From contig CAVTOO010000002.1 of assembly GCA_963736355.1 (NCBI GenBank), positions 372,001 to 436,000 on the forward strand: a stretch of 64,000 nucleotides of DNA, written 5' to 3'. The first letter of the stretch is position 1, and each line of letters begins with the position of its first letter. Origin of the DNA: CAVTOO01 sp963736355. Lineage in GTDB: Bacteria > Pseudomonadota > Alphaproteobacteria > Rhizobiales > Xanthobacteraceae. The notes beneath the pieces were generated by a model. That model ran no database searches and was not told the DNA's origin. It worked only from the letters and a program-made list of their open reading frames with translations. The translations under genes were made by a program, and so were the position numbers. This document shows positions 9,092 through 16,356 of this stretch, in pieces.

Positions 9092-10018
9092 TCAGCTCTC
9101 CGACTGCGACTTCTTATGCACGCCGAGCGCGGCAAGACGGCGGTTGCGCCATTTGGTGCGCGACGCCATCGCCTCGCCTGAGGCCAGCGGCTTCCACTGC
9201 GCCATCACCGCGTCGAGATTCTTGCCCGCGTAAGTGCCGGCCTGCGCGTTGCTCATGCGCTCCCAGCCCGCGCCGAAGCGCGCGCAATAGTCAGGAATAC
9301 CGCCCGGCGCATTGAGTTCGATGGTCTCGAACGGACCCATGAACGCCCAGCGCAGACCGAGCCCGTCCTTGATGGTCTTGTCGAGATCCTGCGGCGAGAC
9401 GTAGCCGCCGCCGACCAGACGGAACGCTTCCGACAGCAACGCCGCCTGCAGGCGGTTGATGATGAAGCCGTCGATCTCCTTGTTCACGACGACCGGCGCC
9501 TGACCGATGCTTTCATAAAGTTTGCGCGCGCGCTCGATCACCTCGGGCGAGGTCCACGGCGCGCCGACGATCTCGACGACCGGGGCGAGATGCGGCGGAT
9601 TGACCGGATGACCGACGAGACAGCGGGCGCGGCCTTTCAGCTTTTCGGTGAAGGCGGAGGCGACGATGCCGGAGGTGGACGACGCAAGAATTGTCGACGG
9701 CGCGGCGGCGGCATCGAGTTCGGCGAACACCGCAAGCTTGGCCTCCAGCGTCTCGGGCGCGTTCTCCTGCACCAGGTCGGCGCCGTCGAGCGCGTCAGCG
9801 AGCGACTTGGCGACACGGATGCGCGCATGCGCAGCCTTCGCGTCCTTGACCACACCCTGCGCGGCCAATTCTTCAAGGTCGCCGCCGACAATGTCGCGCG
9901 CCTTGGCGGCAACGCCGTCCATGGTGTCAAACAGCGCGACATCGCAGCCCGCGCGCGAGAACACGACGGACCAGGAGCGGCCGATCAGGCCCGACCCGAT
10001 AATGGCAATGCGCGGCAT
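9092..10018 (-). CDS. 3-hydroxyacyl-CoA dehydrogenase family protein (lambda-crystallin/L-carnitine-dehydrogenase-like)
   Basis: NAD-dependent oxidoreductase of the 3-hydroxyacyl-CoA dehydrogenase fold, 308 residues. Rossmann motif IIGSGLIGRSWSVVFSRAG at the N-terminus, QENAPETLEAK, the catalytic HPVNPPHLAPVVEIV segment, then the helical C-domain EIDGFIINRLQAALLSEAFR with GGYVSPQDLDKTIKDGLG. The short single-domain form and this C-domain are typical of the lambda-crystallin/L-gulonate or carnitine dehydrogenase branch rather than fatty-oxidation multienzymes. The substrate cannot be fixed from sequence. It is on the same strand as the downstream-numbered Bug gene, but about 200 bases and a repeat separate them. 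Confidence 0.87.
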   Translation of the reverse strand: MPRIAIIGSGLIGRSWSVVFSRAGCDVALFDTMDGVAAKARDIVGGDLEELAAQGVVKDAKAAHARIRVAKSLADALDGADLVQENAPETLEAKLAVFAELDAAAAPSTILASSTSGIVASAFTEKLKGRARCLVGHPVNPPHLAPVVEIVGAPWTSPEVIERARKLYESIGQAPVVVNKEIDGFIINRLQAALLSEAFRLVGGGYVSPQDLDKTIKDGLGLRWAFMGPFETIELNAPGGIPDYCARFGAGWERMSNAQAGTYAGKNLDAVMAQWKPLASGEAMASRTKWRNRRLAALGVHKKSQSES

Positions 10019-10042
10019 GGCGAGGTTCCATTTCTGTTTGAC

Positions 10043-10086
10043 GCGTTTTCTTTATGCGAACCGGACCCCGCTTCGCTTGAAAACGC
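10043..10086. repeat. palindromic intergenic element GCGTTTTC...GAAAACGC
   Basis: Arms GCGTTTTC (10043-10050) and GAAAACGC (10079-10086) flank GCGAACCGGACCCC. It resembles a palindrome widespread in Rhizobiales intergenic DNA. It sits just upstream of the hydroxyacyl-CoA dehydrogenase start. Confidence 0.6.
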
Positions 10087-10230
10087 TATGGACAAATTCG
10101 GAACCTGAAATTGCATGGCGACCCGGCCGGTGCAAGCGCACGAGCGGAGCAGGCCATTTCGCGCGTCAGCGAGAAAGCAGGGCACGGCATTCGCCAGCCG
10201 CGCCACGATGAAATCTCAGACGACTTCTGC

Positions 10231-11202
10231 TTATTCCGCCTCGATGCCGAGACGCTTGAGGTCGGCGCCGAACAGCTTGCCGTTGTTTTCCATGTCGCGG
10301 TCGAAATCCTGCCAGGTGCCGCTATAGACCTGCAGGCCGGTGGCCTCGATCTTCTTCTTGTTGTCGGCATTCTTCTTGGCGTCGTCCATCGCCTTGCGCA
10401 GCTTGTCGATGATCGGCTGCGGGGTACCGGAGGGCGCGAACACGCCGAGCGTGATCGAGTTGTTCAGCGGGATACCGATTTCGGCGAAGGTCGGCACGTT
10501 CGGCAGCAGCGGCGAGCGCTCCTTGCCGGTGATCGCGAGCACCGCGATGTTCGGCTGGCTCATCGAGCCCATCGCGGTCGAGGGCGCTGCGAAGTAAACG
10601 TCGACGGTGCCGGCGACGACCGCGGAGACGGCATCGGCCGCGCTCTTGAACGGAATTTCACGCCAGCCCATTTTCGCGACATCGTCGAAATGATTGGCGA
10701 CGAGATTCGGCGGAGACGACGGGCCGAGCGACGAGTAGGTCAGCTTGCCCGGATTCTTGCGGCCGAAATCGATGAACTCCTGCGCGGTCTTGGCGCCGCT
10801 CGACTTGGTGTTCACGAACAGCGTGTAACCCGTGTAACCGTAGCCGCCGATGTTGGTGAAATCCGACAGCTTGTAGCCCGGCTCCTTCAGGCCGTAGAGA
10901 TTCGACGCCAGCGCGAAGGCGGAGAACAGCAGCGTGTGGCCGTCGGGATTGGCGCGCGCGACCATGCGCGTGGCAATCGCGGAATTCGCACCCGGCCTGT
11001 TTTCGACGATAATGCGCTGGCCGAGCAATTGCGACATGTGCTCGGCGGTGAAGCGCGCCATCAGATCGGTCGAGGCGCCGGGACCGTAGCCGACAATCAG
11101 CGTGATCGGTTTGGTCGGATAATCCTGCGCCTGCGCGTGCGAGAAGCCGAGCGCGGCCAAGCCGACGCCGAGCACCAGTTTCATGATTGAACTTTTTGTC
11201 AT
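10231..11202 (-). CDS. Bug/TctC-family solute-binding protein
   Basis: Periplasmic receptor, 323 residues, signal peptide ending SHAQAQDYPTKPITLIVGY. Landmarks: GYGPGASTDLMARFTAEHM, IIVENRPGANSAIATRMVAR, NPGKLTYSSLGPSSPPNLVA and NVPTFAEIGIPL. It is close in sequence to the protein at 15036-16010 (shared SSPPNLVA, PTFAE and a similar C-terminus ending LKRLxIE), which suggests paralogues. It has no adjacent TctA/TctB. The neighbouring hydroxyacyl-CoA dehydrogenase on the same strand may hint at a carboxylate-degradation context. Ligand unknown. Confidence 0.9.
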   Translation of the reverse strand: MTKSSIMKLVLGVGLAALGFSHAQAQDYPTKPITLIVGYGPGASTDLMARFTAEHMSQLLGQRIIVENRPGANSAIATRMVARANPDGHTLLFSAFALASNLYGLKEPGYKLSDFTNIGGYGYTGYTLFVNTKSSGAKTAQEFIDFGRKNPGKLTYSSLGPSSPPNLVANHFDDVAKMGWREIPFKSAADAVSAVVAGTVDVYFAAPSTAMGSMSQPNIAVLAITGKERSPLLPNVPTFAEIGIPLNNSITLGVFAPSGTPQPIIDKLRKAMDDAKKNADNKKKIEATGLQVYSGTWQDFDRDMENNGKLFGADLKRLGIEAE

Positions 11203-11335
11203 GGGATTTCCTCGCGGTTGCTTCGTTCTTATTCGTCGAAGTTTTCGTCTTCAATTTACCGAGGCATCCCCTGCGCGTCCAGCTTGACGCATTCCCGCGT
11301 CGCATCGCGGAACGTCATGCAGGCGACAAACAAAA

Positions 11336-11365
11336 CGCGCCCCTCTTCGTTCGAAGAGAGGCGCG
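11336..11365 (-). terminator. Rho-independent terminator of the MBL-fold gene
   Basis: Arms CGCGCCCCTCTTC (11336-11348) and GAAGAGAGGCGCG (11353-11365) pair with one mismatch around a 4-base loop. On the minus strand they are followed by TTTT (AAAA at 11332-11335 on plus). It lies about 20 bases past the stop of 11385-12305. Confidence 0.75.
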
Positions 11366-11384
11366 CTTGGATGTCAGAGACGTT

Positions 11385-12305
11385 TTAGTAGCCGTTGTGC
11401 GTATAGCACATTCGCTCGATGTTCATCGGCAGCGACGTGGCGTAGTTGCCCCAGCCTTCATACTTGGGCAGCTTGATCTCGCGCATCGCGGTGTCGTTGC
11501 ACTTGCCTTCGGCGGCGGCTGTCTTCACGGCGGCAGAGAGATCGTCGAAATAGCCGACGAGATCGGTGACGTCCTTCTTGGTGCCGAGACGTCCGCCGGG
11601 GCCGGGATGGCCGGGGATCATGCGATCCCAGTCGAGCGCGGCGAGACGCTTGAGCGACGCCTGCCAATCGGCCGGGTTACGCGTGTCCGGCATGTTGCGG
11701 AACGGCAGGCCCTGGATCGGCGCGAAATCGACAGCGAAGACAAGCTTTTCCTTGGGCAGACGCATCACCAGCGCGCCATCGGAATGATTGGGCCCGAGAT
11801 AAAGCAGTTCCACCGTGGTGCCGCCGAGCGTGATGACACGCTTGTCACCCGTCACTTCGTCGGGCGCCGGAATGTCGGCGCTCGGGAAGCGCTTCAACTG
11901 CGCACTGGTGTCGCGATGCGCGACGATCTTCGCACCCGCCGCCTTGAACGGCTTGCCGCCGGTGATGTGGTCGTAATGCGGGTGGCTGTAGACCAGATAC
12001 TTGACCGGCTGGCCGTTCGACACCTTCTTGATCTCATCGAGATAGGTCGTCACCGCCTGCGGACGGCGAAGCCCGATGGGATCGGTGGCGATCACGCCTG
12101 CCTTGGTCACCACGAACATCGACTGGTGGCCCTGATAGCGGAAGATATAGACGTTGTCGGTGCCTTCGACCTTGGTGGTGGCGAACAGCGGCGGTTGCGG
12201 TGCGGCAGCAGGCGGCGTTGCCGCAGGCGCCTGCGCCAGGGCACCATGCGCACCGAAGACGGCGGCCGCGAGCGCCGGCAGAACGATGGCGAATTTGGTT
12301 GTCAT
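11385..12305 (-). CDS. exported metallo-beta-lactamase-fold hydrolase
   Basis: 306-residue MBL-fold protein with signal peptide (KFAIVLPALAAAVFGAHGAL-AQA) and a short Pro/Ala linker. Metal-binding motifs: HxHxDH as YSHPHYDHITGG, a later PNHSDGALV and IPGHPGPGG supplying the remaining His/Asp ligands. The arrangement is that of periplasmic MBL hydrolases, including quinoprotein-relay/SoxH-like and lactonase-like proteins. The substrate is unknown. It has its own terminator and lies between two unrelated genes, so it is probably monocistronic. Confidence 0.85.
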   Translation of the reverse strand: MTTKFAIVLPALAAAVFGAHGALAQAPAATPPAAAPQPPLFATTKVEGTDNVYIFRYQGHQSMFVVTKAGVIATDPIGLRRPQAVTTYLDEIKKVSNGQPVKYLVYSHPHYDHITGGKPFKAAGAKIVAHRDTSAQLKRFPSADIPAPDEVTGDKRVITLGGTTVELLYLGPNHSDGALVMRLPKEKLVFAVDFAPIQGLPFRNMPDTRNPADWQASLKRLAALDWDRMIPGHPGPGGRLGTKKDVTDLVGYFDDLSAAVKTAAAEGKCNDTAMREIKLPKYEGWGNYATSLPMNIERMCYTHNGY

Positions 12306-12483
12306 TGAACATTTCCCTCTGATTTTTAAAGTTTTCTCAATTGCGTTCGCGCGGCGAGATCGCCGAACACCGCGAGCGGTAGGCTAGGTGGCCGCGCCAC
12401 GAAAAGGCAAGCATGCCAAACGTCGCGCGCGGGAATGTGATAAGGGAATAAATCCAACTCTGCGGTGTCACGCGATCGGTGCA

Positions 12484-13593
12484 ATGACTTCACTTCATCA
12501 ATTCCTGCAAGGCGTCAAAATCCTCGATCTGTCGAGTTATCTGCCCGGCCCGCTGGCAAGCCTGCTGCTGGCCGACATGGGCGCAGAAGTCATCAAGGTC
12601 GAACGGCCGCAGGGCGACGCCATGAGCGAACTCGGCCCGCGCTCGCCATCTGGCTTCGGCGTTTATTACGACACGTTGAATGCCGGCAAGAGCATCCTGC
12701 GGCTTGATCTGCGCGACGCTGCCGACCATGCGGTGTTCGACCGGCTGGCAATCGAGGCCGATATCGTCATCGAAGGCTTCCGGCCTGGCGTCGCCGATCG
12801 CCTTGGCGTCGGTTATCAAGACTTAAGCAAGATCAATCCGCGCATCGTCTATTGCTCGATCAGCGGCTATGGCGCCAATGGCCCGCTTGCCACCGCCGCA
12901 GGCCATGACGGCAACTACCTCGCCGAAGCAGGTCTTCTCGACCGCAACGGCGCGCCGCCGCCGATCCCGGACCCGGCATTCTCGGATGTGGCGGGTTCGC
13001 TGTTCGCGGCGCTGACGATGGTCAGCGCGCTGCACGGACGCAACCGCACCGGCGAAGGCTGCCATATCGATATCGGTCTTTCGGATGCGGCGATGGCATT
13101 GCAGATCATGCAGGTCGCAGCACTCGGCGCGACCGGCGATGTGCCGCGTTTCGGCCAGACATATCTGACCGGAGGAGCCGCCTATTACCGCTCCTACGCG
13201 ACGCGCGATGGACGCCATGTGGTGGTCTGCCCCATCGAACCGAAATTCTGGCGTGCGTTCTGCGATGCGGCAGGCCGGCCCGACTGGATCGCGCGTCAGG
13301 AGGAACCCCTGCCGCAGACCGCGCTGATCGCCGACATCGCGCGCTTCTTTGCCGGACTCGATCTGGCGGATTGCAGGGCGCGCTTCGAGGGAACCGAAAG
13401 TTGCGTCTCAGTGGTCGCCGATCTCAAGGAAGCACTTGATGCACCGCAAATTGCGGCACGCGATCTGGTGCGCCGCACGCAAGATGGCGCATTGCAGGCG
13501 TTGTATCCGGCGCGGATCGACGCGGATGCACCGTCCGCAAGACAACCGGCGACGCTGACTGACAAATCGGCGACATTCGGCCGCAAGAGCTGA
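12484..13593 (+). CDS. family III CoA-transferase superfamily protein, alpha-methylacyl-CoA racemase-like
   Basis: CaiB/BaiF-superfamily enzyme acting on CoA thioesters; cytoplasmic, about 369 residues. Start chosen at ATG 12484 because the family N-terminus (LQGVKILDLSSYLPGPLASL) begins there; upstream codons are Lys/Arg-rich noise. Motifs: LLADMGAEVIKVERPQGD, the NAGKSILRLDLRD region, EGFRPGVADRLGVGY and, importantly, AGHDGNYLAEAG. That last segment matches GHDxNYLA, the Asp-containing catalytic segment of alpha-methylacyl-CoA racemase, rather than the formyl-CoA transferase pattern. I therefore favour a racemase over a transferase, but this is inference. It is followed by a palindromic repeat and then a Bug receptor gene on the same strand. 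Confidence 0.85.
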   Translation: MTSLHQFLQGVKILDLSSYLPGPLASLLLADMGAEVIKVERPQGDAMSELGPRSPSGFGVYYDTLNAGKSILRLDLRDAADHAVFDRLAIEADIVIEGFRPGVADRLGVGYQDLSKINPRIVYCSISGYGANGPLATAAGHDGNYLAEAGLLDRNGAPPPIPDPAFSDVAGSLFAALTMVSALHGRNRTGEGCHIDIGLSDAAMALQIMQVAALGATGDVPRFGQTYLTGGAAYYRSYATRDGRHVVVCPIEPKFWRAFCDAAGRPDWIARQEEPLPQTALIADIARFFAGLDLADCRARFEGTESCVSVVADLKEALDAPQIAARDLVRRTQDGALQALYPARIDADAPSARQPATLTDKSATFGRKS

Positions 13594-13614
13594 TCAAGCG
13601 CCAGCTTTTTGTTT

Positions 13615-13708
13615 GAGCATGATCCCCGGATCAGGTCCGGGGACACCCCTTGTCCGAAAACCGGTTCCCACTTTTCGCTCACGCGCCGTGCCGGTCGGGA
13701 ACATGCTC
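13615..13708 (+). repeat. dispersed palindromic element, GAGCATGATCC family
   Basis: Second copy of the element at 4357, in the same orientation: GAGCATGATCCCCGGATCAG, then CCGAAAACCGGTTCCCAC, CCGGTCGGGAACATGCTC. It lies between the CoA-transferase/racemase stop and the Bug gene leader. Confidence 0.85.
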
Positions 13709-13864
13709 CGTATTCCAGCGACCGAAACTGACTCCCAAGGCACCCCCTCCCGGTTGCGCCTCCCCGGCGAAGAGGATTTGATCCCCACAAGGCAAAAGAC
13801 GCCGCCACTGAAGCGGCCGACACGCCTTTTAGGGACATCGGAAACGTCATTCAGGGAGGACATC

Positions 13865-14845
13865 ATGACTCTATCTCACGCCAGATCCAGATCGCCCGCA
13901 CTGCTCGGGAGTCTGATCGCCGCCGCATTGTTCGTTATGCCGGACGTCGCGAATGCGAAGGCCGCATGCCCCGCAGGCTTTCCGAGCAAACCGATCCGCT
14001 TCGTCGTCGGCTTCGGCGCCGGTGGCGGCACTGACGTGATCGGCCGCGCCATCGCCACGGGTTTCGAAAAGATCCAGGGCTGGACCGCGCCGGTCGAGAA
14101 CAAGCCGGGCTCCGGCGGCGGCGTGGTGCTGGAATGGCTGAAGGCCCAGCCAACCGACGGATACACGGTCGGCGTCACCTCCACCGACGCCATGACGGTG
14201 AACCCCGCGCTCAGCGACGTCGGCTACTCCATGAACGACTTCGACTATCTCGGCTCGGGAATGCAGACCTGGAGCGGCTTCGTCGCACTCGCCGACAAGC
14301 CCTACAAGGACGTCAAGGAATTCGTGGAGTATGCCAAGAAGAACGGCCGCGCCACGGTTTCCGTCGCGGGCGTCAATCAGGAAGTCAGCGTCAGGCAGCT
14401 TGCCGAACAGTACAAGGTCAACATCGTCGCGGTGCCGGGCAACGGCGCGGCTGAGGCGATGGCGACCGCACTCGGCGGCCATGTCGACGCCACGATGCAG
14501 GGCACACTTCATGTCGCGCAGATCAAGAGCGGCAAGATGATTCAGCTCGCTTCCATGATCAACAAGCGCGTGCCTTATGCGCCGAACTCCGGCACCTTCG
14601 CCGAACAGGGCGCGACCAACGTCTCGCCGATCGACTCGCATACGATGCTGCTGGTGCCCAAGGGCGTCGATCCGGCGATCCAGAAATGCCTCGCCGATGC
14701 TGTCGATGAATCGGTGAAGTCGGCCGACTACAAGGTGCTGATGGACAAGTTCGAGAACGCCGCACTCAATCTCGGCCCCAAGGGCACGCTCGAGTCGATC
14801 AAGACCTCGGCCGCGCTCTACGCCCGCGAACTGAAGAAAAAATAA
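13865..14845 (+). CDS. Bug/TctC-family solute-binding protein (divergent)
   Basis: Periplasmic receptor, 326 residues. Start at ATG 13865 with AGGGAGGA six bases upstream; it gives a signal peptide ending ANAKAACPAGF. Landmarks: FVVGFGAGGGTDVIGRAIA, VENKPGSGGGVVLEWL, QPTDGYTVGV and GGHVDATMQGTL. It is more divergent than the other four Bug proteins here and has two mature cysteines (near the N-terminus, and IQKCLADA). It lies 270 bases downstream of the racemase-like gene, so a functional link with CoA-thioester metabolism is possible but unproven. Followed by a strong hairpin terminator. Confidence 0.88.
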   Translation: MTLSHARSRSPALLGSLIAAALFVMPDVANAKAACPAGFPSKPIRFVVGFGAGGGTDVIGRAIATGFEKIQGWTAPVENKPGSGGGVVLEWLKAQPTDGYTVGVTSTDAMTVNPALSDVGYSMNDFDYLGSGMQTWSGFVALADKPYKDVKEFVEYAKKNGRATVSVAGVNQEVSVRQLAEQYKVNIVAVPGNGAAEAMATALGGHVDATMQGTLHVAQIKSGKMIQLASMINKRVPYAPNSGTFAEQGATNVSPIDSHTMLLVPKGVDPAIQKCLADAVDESVKSADYKVLMDKFENAALNLGPKGTLESIKTSAALYARELKKK

Positions 14846-14880
14846 GATCGCTCCATAGCGATCACCACGACAAAGAAAAA

Positions 14881-14908
14881 AGCGGGGGCGTCGCAAGACG
14901 CCCCCGCT
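14881..14908. terminator. strong hairpin terminator
   Basis: Perfect 12-bp arms AGCGGGGGCGTC and GACGCCCCCGCT with a GCAA loop, 35 bases past the stop of 13865-14845. The A-rich run on its left (AAAGAAAAA) would give a U-tract for minus-strand transcription, so it may act in both directions. Confidence 0.8.
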
Positions 14909-14940
14909 TCCATGTGATGTCGACTATCTTGCCGTCTCGG

Positions 14941-15021
14941 TTCATCCTTCGAGACGCCCTGCGGAGTTTATCATCGGGCCGCGCTTTGCGCGGACCCGTT
15001 GGCAGGGCGCCTCAGGATGAG
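14941..15021. repeat. REP-like unit carrying an inserted second palindrome in its loop
   Basis: Outer arms TTCATCCTTCGAGACGCCCT and AGGGCGCCTCAGGATGA belong to the family seen at 8580 and 9021. The loop holds an extra segment of about 40 bases (GGAGTTTATCATCGGGCCGC, TTGCGCGGACCCG) that is itself partly palindromic, making a nested composite. Confidence 0.75.
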
Positions 15022-15035
15022 GGCCGACGACTTAC

Positions 15036-16010
15036 TTATTGCGGCTCGATGTTGAGACGCTTGAAGTCGCCCTTGTACATCTCGCCGTCCTTCTCGATCG
15101 CAGCCTGGAACTGCTCCGGCGTGATGTTGTAGAGGGTCTGGCCCGCCTTATCGATGCCCACCTTCATCTCCGGCAGCTTCATGGCGTCGGCCATCGCCTT
15201 CTTCAGCGCATCCAGCACCGGCTTCGGCGTGGCGGCAGGAGCCCACACGCCCGCGACGCTGACGTCCATCACGCCGGGATAGCCCTGCTCGGCGAAGGTC
15301 GGCGTGTTCGGCAGGAGTGCATTGCGCTTCGTGTCGGCGATACCGAACACCGCAATGTTGGGCTGGCCCTGCAGGCTGATGCCGGTCGAGGGATTGCCGA
15401 AATAGACATTGACGTTACCGCTCAGCAGATCCTGCTGCACCTGCGCTGCGCCCTTGTACGGCACTTCGCGGTAATCGATCTTCGACAGCGAATTGAAGCG
15501 CTGCGCGACGAGATTCGGCGGGCTCGACGAGCCGAGCGAGCCGTAGGTGAGCTTGCCCGGGTTGGCTTTGCCGTATTCGACGAACTCCTTGAGGTTCTTC
15601 GCGCCGCTCGACTGGGTATTCACGATCATGATGAAGGGCGCATAGGCGAAGCCGCCGACGACGGCGAAATCGGACCAGGCATAGCCCGGCTCGCGCATGG
15701 CGGAGAGGTTGGCCGCCATGTTGGAGGCGTTGAACAGCAGCATGTAGCCATCGGCCGGGCTGCGCGCGACGGCGCGTGTCGCGGTGGCCGCGTTGGCACC
15801 GCCGCGGTTCTCGACGATGACGCGCTGGCCGAGCGTCTTCGACATGCCCTCCGCGAGCAGACGCGCGAGCAGGTCGGTGCCGCCGCCGGCGGGGAAGCCG
15901 ACGACCAGCGTCACTTCGCGGGCAGGGAATTGCTGGGCCGAGGCCGGCGCCGCAAGCGGGCCGACAGCGAGCGCGGCCAACACCGCCGCGTAGGCGAATT
16001 TAAGCTTCAT
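15036..16010 (-). CDS. Bug/TctC-family solute-binding protein
   Basis: Periplasmic receptor, 324 residues. The ATG at 16010 has GGAGGATCC directly upstream and starts a good signal peptide (KLKFAYAAVLAALAVGPLAA...ASAQQFP). A longer frame to 16160 is not supported. Landmarks: VVGFPAGGGTDLLARLLAEG, VIVENRGGANAATATRAVAR, ANPGKLTYGSLGSSSPPNLVA and NTPTFAEQGYPG. Paralogous to 10231-11202. No transporter membrane genes nearby. Ligand unknown. Confidence 0.9.
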   Translation of the reverse strand: MKLKFAYAAVLAALAVGPLAAPASAQQFPAREVTLVVGFPAGGGTDLLARLLAEGMSKTLGQRVIVENRGGANAATATRAVARSPADGYMLLFNASNMAANLSAMREPGYAWSDFAVVGGFAYAPFIMIVNTQSSGAKNLKEFVEYGKANPGKLTYGSLGSSSPPNLVAQRFNSLSKIDYREVPYKGAAQVQQDLLSGNVNVYFGNPSTGISLQGQPNIAVFGIADTKRNALLPNTPTFAEQGYPGVMDVSVAGVWAPAATPKPVLDALKKAMADAMKLPEMKVGIDKAGQTLYNITPEQFQAAIEKDGEMYKGDFKRLNIEPQ

Positions 16011-16356
16011 GGATCCTCCAGAGCGCCGATGGATCACGACCGTCGGCATGATGTTATTGGACGTCGCGGCAACGGGCCGCCGCGATGTCGAATGATTTTC
16101 GAGTTTAGAGCGGGCTGCTGCGGCCGTAAAGCGGCAAGTCGCACCGGCGGACGCCGCCAAAACCCGGCCGGACGGCGGTTTTAGGCCCGCCGGGGCACCC
16201 GGATGTCGCGCTGCGAAATAGTCGTACGGGGCCGCAGCCGCGGCCCTAAATCCGGCGCCCGCCCCGTTCCCCCGCGAAAAGAAAAATGCTGTAGAGCAGG
16301 AGAACGCGGCACAAGGCGAGCAAATCGCCGGCGCGTTCGGATTTCTCGGGGGAGTG

